Positions 33,776 through 42,570 of a DNA stretch of 64,000 nucleotides are shown here, piece by piece. Made by a program: the position numbers and the translations under genes. The notes under the pieces were generated by a model. It was not told where the DNA came from, did not search any database, and saw nothing but the letters and a program-made list of their open reading frames with translations. Each line of letters opens with the position of its first letter. The first letter of the stretch is position 1. Source of the stretch: Flavobacterium sp. 9AF (lineage in GTDB: Bacteria; Bacteroidota; Bacteroidia; Flavobacteriales; Flavobacteriaceae); contig NZ_LR733561.1 of assembly GCF_902506265.1 (NCBI RefSeq), positions 1 through 64,000 on the forward strand. The letters run 5' to 3'.

Positions 33776-36583
33776 CTAATTCACTGTAATTTCATCAATA
33801 AAAATAAAAGCATCACCATCATAAGGATGTCCTTGATGCCATTCGGGTAGTTTTCCAAAGTTTTTAGCCACGACTTTCAAATATTTAGCTTTGGCTTGCA
33901 CCGAAGCCGTAAAATCTTTTAACACCACTTCATATTCTTTTGGATCTACACTATTCTGTATTGTTGCCACTTTTATAAAATTTTTACCATCATTTGAAGT
34001 GTAAAATTCCACTTCGGTTGGCATCAAAATCCATGCTCGAGTGTCTTGTAGAAAATGTGTACTTATTTTTTTGATTTTTGTTTCCTTTTGTAAGTCAATA
34101 ACCGCTTCAAAATCCTGGGATTGATACCCTTGCCAATCTCCTTTTCTCCAATTTTCGGAACCCAAAATACCATCTAACAACCCTTCTGGTCCTCCTGCAT
34201 GATACTGCGGATTGTATTTTGATTTTATATCGATAGTATAGTTGTTTGGTTTTTTGAAGAAAGTTGCTGAAATGGTGTCGCTTTCATTTCTTCCTTCTAA
34301 ATCTTGCTTAGTAAAAGCATAGATTTTAGTAGAATTTGATATTTCAAAAGGTTTTGTATATAGAGAAAACTCATTTTGCCCATCTATTTTATAGAAAATC
34401 ATACACTCTCTATATTTTCCATTATCCAAATTATTACTATCCATTGAAATCAATAATTTGTCTTTAAAAGATTTACTTTCTGCTTGAATTACTGGAACTG
34501 GTAATATTGTTCTAGAATAATAATAATCCGATGTATCAATTGGTCTCTCAATAAAGAATCCTAGTTTTGAATTATCCTTATTTATGATGTCTATTGTTTT
34601 ATCGTTTTCAAAATGAATTTTAATCTTATCAAAATTTGGCTTAACTGTTTGCCACTTTGCAACTCCTGGAGTAACTGCATAAATACCTATTGAACTCAAC
34701 ACATACCAAGCGCTCATTTGGCCGCAATCTTCATTTCCTATTAAACCATCTGGACTATTTTTATAAAAATTGTCTAAAATGTATTTTACTTTTTCATTCG
34801 TTTTTTCGGGTTTTCCAATATAATTGTACAAATATGCCATGTGATGACTCGGTTCGTTTCCATGCGCATATTGCCCAATTAAACCCGTAACATCTACTTG
34901 TTCGCGACCCGTGGTTTTGCTCTCGCTGTTGAACATTGCATCTAGTTTGGCTTCAAATTTTTCAGGTCCGCCATAAGCATGAATCATTCCTTGAATATCT
35001 TGTGGTACAAAAAAAGTATATTGCCATGCATTACCTTCAGTAAAATTATTGTTTACCTCACGCGGATCGAAAGGTTTATCCCAACCGCCATTTTTCTTTG
35101 GTCGGATAAAACCTTTTTCCCAATCGAACAAATTTTTCCAATTTTGTGAACGTTTCATGAAATACTGATAGTCTTCTTGTTTTCCTAAAAGTAGTGCCAT
35201 TTGTGCAATACACCAATCGTCATAGGCATATTCAACGGTTTTAGAAACACTTTCATGGTCATCATCTATCGAAATAAATCCATTTTTCTTATACGCTTCT
35301 AAACCTAACACATCACGCATTGCTGAAGCTTTACTTGCTTCAAAGGCTTTTTCATAATCAAAACCTTCGATGCCTTTTACCATGGCATCGGCAATTACCG
35401 AAACCGAATGATAACCAATCATACAATCGGTTTCATTGGAAGCTAATTCCCAAACGGGCAATCTACCGCCTTGTTCATACTGCTTAAGAAAGGTATTAAT
35501 ATAATCTGAAGTACGTTTTTTATCAATCAACGTATATAATGGATGCGCGCCTCTAAAGGTATCCCAAAGAGAGAAAACCGTGTAATACTCAAAACCTTCT
35601 GCTTGATGAATTTGGTTATCCCGACCGCGATATTTCCCATCCATATCTTGTGCAATATTCGGTTGCATCATAGTGTGATATAAAGCTGTGTAGAAAATAG
35701 CTAACTTGTTTTTATCATCTGAATTCACTTCAATTTTTGACAATTCATTGTTCCAAAGTTGTACAGCGTCTTGATGCACTTTTTCAAAATCCCAATGTTT
35801 GATTTCCGTACTGTTTAATTTAGCTCCTTCATATCCTGTTGGTGAAAGTGCTACCTTTACCAATATTTTTCCTCCTTTTTTGACTGGTTTTGAAAAACTA
35901 ATTTTTAATTCATCATCACCCCTATATAACTCTTTAGGTTTGTTTTTCCCTCGAGCATTGTTTATTTTCATTGGCACATTAAATTCGATTCTCGCATAAA
36001 CATATTGATCTCTAGCCCAAGCTTCACTTCTGCGTAAGACTTCAATGGTAGTTGGATTAACAATTCTAACTTCACCTTCTAATAATTTATCACGATGATT
36101 TAAATCCAGAATAATATTGGCTTGACCTTCTTGATTAAAGGTATATTCATGAAAACCTACGCGTGTTGAAGCCGTTAAACGAACATCAATGTTGTGTTTG
36201 TCTAATTTCACACTATAAAAACCCGCAGAGGCTTTTTCATTCGTATGCGAAAAAGAAGAAGCATACACTTTATTATCAAAGGAAGGTTCGCCCATAGTTG
36301 GCATTAATAGGATATCACCATAATCGGAAACCCCTGTTCCGTTCAAATGCGTGTGTGAAAATCCGTAAATGATACTATCCGAATAATGATATCCAGAACA
36401 ACCATCCCAACTACCATCGATTCGAGTATCAGGAGACAATTGTACCATACCATAAGGTGTTGTGGCTCCAGGAAAAGTGTGTCCGTGACCTCCCGTTCCG
36501 ATAAATGGATTAACATGTTTGGCATAATCTTGTGACCATGCAAGATTGACAAAGAAAAACAGTGATAAAAGAAAATTCCTCAT
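33776..36583 (-). CDS. Secreted GH92-family alpha-mannosidase
   Basis: A 935-residue glycoside hydrolase of family 92, which cuts alpha-mannose from glycans with calcium. The signal peptide covers residues 1-18. The N-terminal beta-sandwich opens with NPFIGTGGHGHTFPGATTPYG, and the (alpha/alpha)6 catalytic part has TVFSLWDTFRGAHPLYTL near residue 335 and GNEDCGQMSAWYVLSSIG near residue 665. After about residue 790 comes a F5/8-type carbohydrate-binding module (LDGILGSENWRKGDWQGY to the end), an extra compared with the minimal family. No SusC/SusD genes are near, so it is not in a visible polysaccharide locus. Confidence 0.95.
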   Translation of the reverse strand: MRNFLLSLFFFVNLAWSQDYAKHVNPFIGTGGHGHTFPGATTPYGMVQLSPDTRIDGSWDGCSGYHYSDSIIYGFSHTHLNGTGVSDYGDILLMPTMGEPSFDNKVYASSFSHTNEKASAGFYSVKLDKHNIDVRLTASTRVGFHEYTFNQEGQANIILDLNHRDKLLEGEVRIVNPTTIEVLRRSEAWARDQYVYARIEFNVPMKINNARGKNKPKELYRGDDELKISFSKPVKKGGKILVKVALSPTGYEGAKLNSTEIKHWDFEKVHQDAVQLWNNELSKIEVNSDDKNKLAIFYTALYHTMMQPNIAQDMDGKYRGRDNQIHQAEGFEYYTVFSLWDTFRGAHPLYTLIDKKRTSDYINTFLKQYEQGGRLPVWELASNETDCMIGYHSVSVIADAMVKGIEGFDYEKAFEASKASAMRDVLGLEAYKKNGFISIDDDHESVSKTVEYAYDDWCIAQMALLLGKQEDYQYFMKRSQNWKNLFDWEKGFIRPKKNGGWDKPFDPREVNNNFTEGNAWQYTFFVPQDIQGMIHAYGGPEKFEAKLDAMFNSESKTTGREQVDVTGLIGQYAHGNEPSHHMAYLYNYIGKPEKTNEKVKYILDNFYKNSPDGLIGNEDCGQMSAWYVLSSIGIYAVTPGVAKWQTVKPNFDKIKIHFENDKTIDIINKDNSKLGFFIERPIDTSDYYYSRTILPVPVIQAESKSFKDKLLISMDSNNLDNGKYRECMIFYKIDGQNEFSLYTKPFEISNSTKIYAFTKQDLEGRNESDTISATFFKKPNNYTIDIKSKYNPQYHAGGPEGLLDGILGSENWRKGDWQGYQSQDFEAVIDLQKETKIKKISTHFLQDTRAWILMPTEVEFYTSNDGKNFIKVATIQNSVDPKEYEVVLKDFTASVQAKAKYLKVVAKNFGKLPEWHQGHPYDGDAFIFIDEITVN

Positions 36584-36666
36584 TTTAAAGCTAAAATTAG
36601 ACTATAAAATTGAGAAATTTTTATGAGTAATGCAATACTTTAGTAGGAGTAAATTATTTGTTTTTA

Positions 36667-36688
36667 GGTTCTCGACTCCACTCGAACC
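36667..36688. repeat. Short dispersed repeat in the GH92 upstream gap
   Basis: GGTTC and GAACC flank TCGACTCCACTC. The CTCGACTCCACTCGAA string is one I associate with intergenic repeats in Flavobacterium. It lies 11 bases before the stop of the next minus-strand gene. Confidence 0.4.
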
Positions 36689-36698
36689 ACTATAAAAA

Positions 36699-37106
36699 CT
36701 AAACGCCCATTACACCGCGTTTCCCTATTACAGGTAAATCGGTTTGAGCTCTTTCATTAATACTGTTTACTTTAAACATGAATTTTTTATCAAACATTTG
36801 GTTTCCAATAAAATACGACAACATAAATTCGTTGTTCAATTGCAACACATTGTTTTCTAAAAATTCGATTTTTACGGCTGATTTTGGTTCTACTTTAGCA
36901 AATGCATGGCGCAATTGCATAGTATTTCTGTTTTCTCCATTAATAAGTCCGTAAGCACGAGAAACAATCATGGCCATTTCTAGCGTTTCATTAGTAGCAT
37001 TTAATAAATAAGCATACCAACAATTTTCTTGAAAATCATCGCTCCATTCTTGAATAGCAACAATGTGGACATTTTCTACTTTTGGAATTACTATATCTTT
37101 TTTCAT
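36699..37106 (-). CDS. Conserved small protein of unknown function next to pheS
   Basis: A 135-residue cytosolic protein without signal or membrane segments. It looks like a beta-sandwich, with strands such as VHIVAIQEW, CWYAYLLNAT and NEFMLSYFIG. In flavobacterial genomes similar genes sit beside pheS and are sometimes labelled phenylalanyl-tRNA synthetase by mistake; it has none of the synthetase motifs. Its start codon is joined directly to a dispersed repeat, like that of nadD. I can give no function. Confidence 0.72.
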   Translation of the reverse strand: MKKDIVIPKVENVHIVAIQEWSDDFQENCWYAYLLNATNETLEMAMIVSRAYGLINGENRNTMQLRHAFAKVEPKSAVKIEFLENNVLQLNNEFMLSYFIGNQMFDKKFMFKVNSINERAQTDLPVIGKRGVMGV

Positions 37107-37136
37107 GTCATTACGAGGAACGAAGTAATCTTTCGT
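37107..37136 (+). repeat. Dispersed REP-like element ending at a start codon (second copy)
   Basis: Reverse complement of this segment reads ACGAAAGATTACTTCG then TTCCTCGTAATGAC and runs directly into the ATG of the gene at 36699-37106. It differs from the copy ahead of nadD (3726-3757) by three substitutions and one indel and has the same orientation to the gene it precedes. Confidence 0.65.
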
Positions 37137-37208
37137 TCATACCAATTAATTTTATCTAAAACAATTTATGTGATTCCACCTTACATTGGAATGATACACA
37201 ATTGTTAC

Positions 37209-38228
37209 TTATATACTTGATTTGAATTGCTCTAAGAAACGTACGTCATTTTCATAAAACATACGAATATCGCCAATTTGATACAACAACATGGCAATAC
37301 GTTCGATTCCCATACCGAATGCGAAACCGGTATATTCATCTGGATTGATATTACAGTTTTTCAACACATTTGGGTCTACCATTCCACAACCCATAATTTC
37401 TAACCAACCCGTTCCTTTGGTAATACGATAATCAATTTCATTATTCAATCCCCAATAAATATCTACCTCAGCACTTGGCTCGGTAAATGGAAAATAAGAA
37501 GGGCGTAAACGAATTTTAGATTTCCCAAACATTTCCTTAGTGAAATACAACAACGTTTGTTTTAAATCGGCAAAAGAAACATCCTTGTCGATATATAACC
37601 CTTCAACTTGATGGAAAATACAGTGCGAACGTGATGAAATATCTTCGTTACGGAAAACCCTTCCTGGAGAAATCGTTCTGATAGGTGGTTGATTGTTTTC
37701 CATATAACGTACTTGCACAGAAGATGTGTGTGTACGCAATAAAATATCAGGATTTGTTTGAATGAAAAAGGTATCCTGCATGTCTCTTGCTGGATGATAT
37801 TCTGGTAAATTTAAGGCTGTAAAGTTATGCCAATCGTCTTCGATTTCTGGACCTTCAGAAACATTAAACCCAACATTAGAAAAGATATCAATAATTTGAT
37901 TTTTTACAATAGAAATTGGATGACGAGAACCAATGTTGATTGCTTCACCAGGACGTGTAACATCTCCGTAAATACCCTTCACCTCTTCTTTACTTTCTAA
38001 AAGATTTTGAATACTCGCTACTTTTTCTTCAGCTGTATTTTTCAACTGATTAATTACTTGTCCAAATTCTTTTTTCATTTCATTCGGAACGTTCTTAAAA
38101 TCAGCAAATAAATCTTTTAATATACCTTTATTTCCTAAGTATTTAATACGGAATTCTTCTAATTTCTCTTTGTTGTCAGCATGAAAAGCCTTTGCTTCTT
38201 CAATATGACCTTTAATCTTGTCTATCAT
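37209..38228 (-). CDS. pheS: Phenylalanyl-tRNA synthetase alpha subunit
   Basis: A 339-residue PheS of usual length; with PheT (not in the window) it charges tRNA-Phe. Residues 1-80 form the tRNA-binding coiled-coil. Class II motifs are visible: [17 protein letters not shown] for motif 1, [20 protein letters not shown] near residue 187 for motif 2, and [16 protein letters not shown] near the end for motif 3. The neighbour on the same strand is a small protein of unknown function. Confidence 0.97.
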   Translation of the reverse strand: MIDKIKGHIEEAKAFHADNKEKLEEFRIKYLGNKGILKDLFADFKNVPNEMKKEFGQVINQLKNTAEEKVASIQNLLESKEEVKGIYGDVTRPGEAINIGSRHPISIVKNQIIDIFSNVGFNVSEGPEIEDDWHNFTALNLPEYHPARDMQDTFFIQTNPDILLRTHTSSVQVRYMENNQPPIRTISPGRVFRNEDISSRSHCIFHQVEGLYIDKDVSFADLKQTLLYFTKEMFGKSKIRLRPSYFPFTEPSAEVDIYWGLNNEIDYRITKGTGWLEIMGCGMVDPNVLKNCNINPDEYTGFAFGMGIERIAMLLYQIGDIRMFYENDVRFLEQFKSSI

Positions 38229-38319
38229 TGCAAACTTAAAATGGTTCGCAAATTTACAAATTATATTTTTTTGTTCGAGTGTAATTCCAAAGTTTATCGG
38301 TGAAAGGAAAAAATCTCTT

Positions 38320-39285
38320 TTAACAAGACCCTTTTTCGTTACCTAATTTAGAAGCGATAAAGCTAATTATAAAAATTTGCATCGCATGGAACAACATGAG
38401 AGGTAATAAAATAATACCTGTTGCTACATTAGAAGGAAAAAGAATTTTAGAAAAGACGGTTCCGTGTACCAATGATTTTTTGGTGCCGCAAAATTGAGCG
38501 GTAATTTGATCTTCTGTAGTAAATTGAAGTTTTTTGGAAACAAAGCCTATTATTTGGTAAACAATAAAAAAAAGCAACACATCATATACGAAAACAGATA
38601 ACAAATCTAATACACTGACAGTTGAAAATACCTTTTCTTCAAAAGATTCTGAAAAACTTTTATAAATGATGAGTAAAATAATCGATTTATCAAACAAGGT
38701 CAATTGTTTGTTGTATTGTGCTGCATATTTCCCTAAAAAACGTTGTAATAAGATTCCAAGGAATACAGGTAGCAAGATTTCAGTGCCTAATTTTATATAA
38801 ATACTTCCCAAATCGAAAGCGACCTCATTTTGTTGTAAAAAAAGACCCATCCAAAGTGGTGTAATCAAAATACCAATTAAACCTGAAATACTGGCATTAA
38901 AAATCGCTGCTGGAATGTTTCCGTTTGCTATAGAAACCATAACAACCGAAGAGGAAACAGTTGAAGGTAAGGCCGCTAAAAAAAGAAAAGCTAACCAGAG
39001 TGTTTCTTGTTCTTGAGAAACCAAAAAGGGTTTTGTTGCCAAGACTATTATTGGGAAAAGTAAAAAAGTGGATAGTTGCACTAAAAGATGTAATTTCCAA
39101 TTTTTGAGTCCGCTTTTAATTTTGTCTGGATGCAATTTTAATCCGTAAAAAAAGAATATTAAGGCTACTCCAATACTTCCTATTAAAGATAAAGGAATCG
39201 GACTATTTTTGGATCCAAATTGTGGAAAAAAATAAGCCAATAGGACCGTTCCTAAAATGGCCAAAAGAAACTTATCAACTTTCAT
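38320..39285 (-). CDS. Bile acid:sodium symporter family (SBF-like) transporter
   Basis: A 321-residue membrane protein with about ten hydrophobic segments, of the SBF/BASS fold (YfeH-like). The stretch [18 protein letters not shown] (residues 106-123) is the family's crossing motif. A second matching helix has [11 protein letters not shown] near residue 267. Substrates of this group include bile acids, pantoate and keto acids; none can be assigned. It lies 11 bases after a small gene of unknown function on the same strand, so the two may be co-transcribed. Confidence 0.9.
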   Translation of the reverse strand: MKVDKFLLAILGTVLLAYFFPQFGSKNSPIPLSLIGSIGVALIFFFYGLKLHPDKIKSGLKNWKLHLLVQLSTFLLFPIIVLATKPFLVSQEQETLWLAFLFLAALPSTVSSSVVMVSIANGNIPAAIFNASISGLIGILITPLWMGLFLQQNEVAFDLGSIYIKLGTEILLPVFLGILLQRFLGKYAAQYNKQLTLFDKSIILLIIYKSFSESFEEKVFSTVSVLDLLSVFVYDVLLFFIVYQIIGFVSKKLQFTTEDQITAQFCGTKKSLVHGTVFSKILFPSNVATGIILLPLMLFHAMQIFIISFIASKLGNEKGSC

Positions 39286-39296
39286 ACTCCAACCAA

Positions 39297-39653
39297 CTAA
39301 TCAATGAGTTCTTTTTCTAAAAAATAGTTTACAATCGCATCTTTCATTAACACGGTTTGTTCTCCAGCTTTTAAAGAAGGTAACTCTTCTTTTACTTTAT
39401 AATGTGGCCAACCCTCATTATCAAAATATTCAAATTCGTAATATCCATAAGGTTCTAATAAACGACAAATGGCAATATGCATCAAATTGACCTTTTCGTC
39501 TTTTTTAAATTCTTGTTTGAATTTTCCTAATTCTTGTATCCCTATTAAATAGATGATGGATTCTAAATCGAGTTCATCTCCATCGGCAAATTTATCTGAT
39601 ATTATTTTAACGACGTTTTCCCAACGTGCTTTTAATTGTTCGTCTCTTGACAT
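39297..39653 (-). CDS. Conserved small protein of unknown function
   Basis: A 118-residue cytosolic protein with a mostly helical first half (SRDEQLKARWENVVKII) and an acidic-aromatic second half (EPYGYYEFEYFDNEGWPHY). It resembles conserved Bacteroidetes proteins of no known role. It is 11 bases upstream of the SBF-like transporter. A simple repeat and a divergent cvpA gene lie on its other side. Confidence 0.75.
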   Translation of the reverse strand: MSRDEQLKARWENVVKIISDKFADGDELDLESIIYLIGIQELGKFKQEFKKDEKVNLMHIAICRLLEPYGYYEFEYFDNEGWPHYKVKEELPSLKAGEQTVLMKDAIVNYFLEKELID

Positions 39654-39660
39654 GATTCTA

Positions 39661-39692
39661 AGTTATAAGTTATAAGTTATAAGTTGTAAGTA
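39661..39692. repeat. 7-base tandem repeat
   Basis: AG followed by TTATAAG three times and a variant TTGTAAG. It lies 7 bases upstream of the small gene on the minus strand. Simple direct repeats of this kind are frequent in gaps of flavobacterial genomes; it may only be slippage. Confidence 0.6.
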
Positions 39693-39789
39693 ACTTGAAC
39701 TGCTAACATAATTTTTTACAAAGATATAGCTGAAATTTGGTTTTAAATAATTTCTTGTATCTTTATTCTTTTATCTATTTTCTTGAAAT

Positions 39790-40362
39790 ATGAATTTTAT
39801 TGACATTGTATTTGCCGTTTTGTTATGTTATGCTTTGTACAAAGGAATTAAAAATGGGCTATTTGTAGAATTAGCTTCCTTGATTGCTTTAGTCGCTGGA
39901 ATTTTTGTGGCAATCAAATTTTCCTATGTGCTAAAAAACATTTTAGAAACCAAGGTGAGTTGGGAACCCAAATATATCGAAATAACCGCTTTTGCTTTAA
40001 CCTTCCTACTCGTTGTGGTAGTTATTCATCTTTCTGCTAAATTATTGACTAAAATTGCTGATTTTGCTTATTTGGGTTGGATGAACAAATTAGCTGGTGG
40101 CTTCTTTAGTTGTTTAAAAACAATATTAGCATTGAGTATTTTAATTTTATTATTCGAAAAAGTAAACAGCAACAATATATTGGTTAAACCAGAAACCTTA
40201 GATGAATCTATATTTTATTCTCCTACCAAAGAAATTGCTGCTTTTATATATCCAAAAGTGGAAGAATGGTACACTGATTTAAGCGAAAAGAAAAAAGGAA
40301 AAAGAGAAAAGGCTGAAAATAATGATGAAGAAAAAGAAACGACTGAAGTAGAACAACAGTAA
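39790..40362 (+). CDS. CvpA-family membrane protein
   Basis: A 190-residue protein with four membrane segments between residues 1 and 125 (IDIVFAVLLCYALYKGI first, then helices near 33, 65 and 105) and an acidic lysine-rich tail, typical of CvpA, first found through colicin V production. GWMNKLAGGFFSCLKTI is the conserved block. CvpA has been linked to envelope stress and purine-related phenotypes. A promoter-like pair, TTTG at 39736 and TATCTTTA at 39758-39765 with 18 bases between, lies upstream. Confidence 0.9.
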   Translation: MNFIDIVFAVLLCYALYKGIKNGLFVELASLIALVAGIFVAIKFSYVLKNILETKVSWEPKYIEITAFALTFLLVVVVIHLSAKLLTKIADFAYLGWMNKLAGGFFSCLKTILALSILILLFEKVNSNNILVKPETLDESIFYSPTKEIAAFIYPKVEEWYTDLSEKKKGKREKAENNDEEKETTEVEQQ

Positions 40363-40390
40363 TATTATTTATTTACATAATTAGAATTCG

Positions 40391-41761
40391 TTAATCTCCT
40401 CCACAACCGCCACAACCGCCACCACAAGAACTTCCACAACTTGAACCACAACTACTACAACTAGTACCACAACCAAAGGAAGAATTATTAGTGGAAGAAT
40501 AGGTTTGAACAACAGGCATAAAAGTTGCAGACAATATGGCTGTTCCTAATAGAAAATAATTCCATTCCCATGTATCATGATGTGTTTTATTATTAGGGAT
40601 TTTTTCCACTTTATAATATTTCGGTATAAGTTTTTGAGTAACAATTTTAGGTAATTTCATAAGAAAGGCAACTGCTACTATCAAAAAAATTACATTCACA
40701 ATTAATATGAATATTATTTCTTTGTCTCTAGATAAACCTATTAAAAGTCTTGTTAATCCGAAAGCACTAATTAGACTAAGAACTACTAAATTTAAAATAT
40801 ATAAATTAAAGAAAGTTTTAGATTGCTCAAAGACATAATTAATAGAATCTATCGCTTTAGCATTTTTAGAAAAAATTGGTTTTTGGAGTAGTATTGATAA
40901 CAAATATTTATATTCCATAACATTAGTTTCAGAAAAACAATCTATTATTGATTGATAAATAGGATTATCGTCATCAATATCTTTAGAAATTAATTTTATA
41001 TTTTTTGATTCTACTGCAAGATTTCCGTTGATAATTAAGTGATTTACATATCCGTGAATTACTGATTTAAGTTGGCTGGTTTTCATATTTATCAATTCAC
41101 TTGCAGAAAAATTATCTAAAAAATTTTTTGGAGCACAATGAATTAACTTAAATAGCTTTTCATGATTATAGAAACTCAAAGCAAATAAAGCACTTATAAT
41201 CATTAAAATATAGCCAATAATAAAATGTGGATTTCCAATAGAAAGATAGATTTCATATAAAGAAAATCTAAAAACAAATACTAAGATGAGTATCATTGGA
41301 ACACATAAAAATAGATAAAAAATAGTATTATGATTCGTTTTTTCAATTCCAAAGGACTCTACAAAAGAATTATATTCCCAAAATAGTTTAGGCTGTTTAC
41401 CAAAAACACTTTCATAAATCGCTGTCGTGTGTTTTTTTGCGGTTAGAAATTTATCTTTTTCTTCTTTGTTGTGTGTGGAAGGAATATGCTGAATTTTCTT
41501 TCCTAAAAGTGTGCAAAAATCGTTGTATGATTGTGTAAAAATTAGGTGTTGGTGCCAAACAACATCTACAATTTCAGAAGGGGAAACCATTTGATTAGAA
41601 GTTGCCGCTAAATACATAAACTTCTTGTATTCTTCAATGGCTTTTTTAGTAAAATATTCCGTCCATTCGTTTTCATAAGCCAAACGAGTAGAAAACCCAT
41701 ATTCGGAAACAGGAAAATCAAAATCAAATTTTTCGATAGCTTCCCAAAGTTCTTTATTCAT
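40391..41761 (-). CDS. TIGR04222-type membrane protein with Cys/Gly-rich tail
   Basis: A 456-residue protein. Residues 1-125 resemble the glycine-rich-domain-protein-like region, with VDVVWHQHLIFTQSYNDFC (64-82). Membrane segments lie near 148-168, 178-198, 315-340, 350-372 and 405-420. The C-terminal 30 residues are almost only Cys, Gly and Ser (CGTSCSSCGSSCGSSCGG), as in TIGR04222 proteins. The tail could bind metal or be a processing target. The role of the family is unknown. It is separate from the Bat operon that starts 40 bases away on the same strand. Confidence 0.85.
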   Translation of the reverse strand: MNKELWEAIEKFDFDFPVSEYGFSTRLAYENEWTEYFTKKAIEEYKKFMYLAATSNQMVSPSEIVDVVWHQHLIFTQSYNDFCTLLGKKIQHIPSTHNKEEKDKFLTAKKHTTAIYESVFGKQPKLFWEYNSFVESFGIEKTNHNTIFYLFLCVPMILILVFVFRFSLYEIYLSIGNPHFIIGYILMIISALFALSFYNHEKLFKLIHCAPKNFLDNFSASELINMKTSQLKSVIHGYVNHLIINGNLAVESKNIKLISKDIDDDNPIYQSIIDCFSETNVMEYKYLLSILLQKPIFSKNAKAIDSINYVFEQSKTFFNLYILNLVVLSLISAFGLTRLLIGLSRDKEIIFILIVNVIFLIVAVAFLMKLPKIVTQKLIPKYYKVEKIPNNKTHHDTWEWNYFLLGTAILSATFMPVVQTYSSTNNSSFGCGTSCSSCGSSCGSSCGGGCGGCGGD

Positions 41762-41800
41762 GAAAAATAAATTTCTATTTACTCAAAAATAGAAAAAAAA

Positions 41801-42565
41801 CTAATCTTTCAATTCTCTAATGGCCTCTTTTTTAATCCAGCCTTCCGATTTATCGGTAAGTTCAATTCGTTTCCAATTGTCTAAGGTTTCTTTTACGAAT
41901 ACTTTAGTACCTTCATGTAACATAAAAGCATTTTCAGCACTTGTTTTAGGCTCGGTTTTAACATTAACCAATTCTTCAAAAACAATGGCAGGACGAATGG
42001 TTTTATTTTGTCTATTAAGTAAATAAGCAAATAATATACTACACAACATAAACCCTAAGAGAAAAAACATCCCTAAGAAAAAAATTCTCTTTATTAAGGT
42101 AGTTCCAGAAAAATAATAGCCAATAAAAAAAAGTAGAAAGGCAACCGATAAACTTACAGCTAACCAAGCCCAAACGGTAACACTCCATACAGAGATTGAT
42201 TCATATAAAAAATTAGAAAATCCTACTCTTGGTGTTACTTTTATATCATCAATAGCCATTTTTTGAGCAAAAGTAAGATTGGTTTTTATGGTTTCGTCCT
42301 TTGGACTCAACAATAAAGCTTTTTCAAAATTATAAATTGAAGGAGCAATTTTTCCAAGTTTATAATAGCAGTTTCCTAGATTAAAATACACTTCTGCAGA
42401 TTCTACTTTGTTTTGATAGAGGATAGCCTCATATTTGTCTATAGCTTCAGTATATTTTTCTTTTCTGTATAAATCATTTGCAGCATCAAACAGTGCAGAG
42501 TTTGTATTTTGCGCAAATATTAAATTGGTAATAATTAAAAAAACGATATAAATTATTTTTTTCAT
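41801..42565 (-). CDS. batE: BatE: TPR and SH3-like membrane protein
   Basis: A 254-residue protein at the end of the Bat operon. The signal peptide covers residues 1-18. TPR motifs follow (YTEAIDKYEAILYQ and AEVYFNLGNCYYKLGKI), then two membrane segments near 130-150 and 157-180, and a C-terminal SH3b-like domain (LHEGTKVFVKETLDNWKRIE). This layout fits BatE. Bat proteins protect against oxygen or envelope stress in Bacteroides and Leptospira, though their mechanism is unsettled. It lies 5 bases after batD. Confidence 0.9.
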   Translation of the reverse strand: MKKIIYIVFLIITNLIFAQNTNSALFDAANDLYRKEKYTEAIDKYEAILYQNKVESAEVYFNLGNCYYKLGKIAPSIYNFEKALLLSPKDETIKTNLTFAQKMAIDDIKVTPRVGFSNFLYESISVWSVTVWAWLAVSLSVAFLLFFIGYYFSGTTLIKRIFFLGMFFLLGFMLCSILFAYLLNRQNKTIRPAIVFEELVNVKTEPKTSAENAFMLHEGTKVFVKETLDNWKRIELTDKSEGWIKKEAIRELKD

Positions 42566-42570
42566 CTTTA

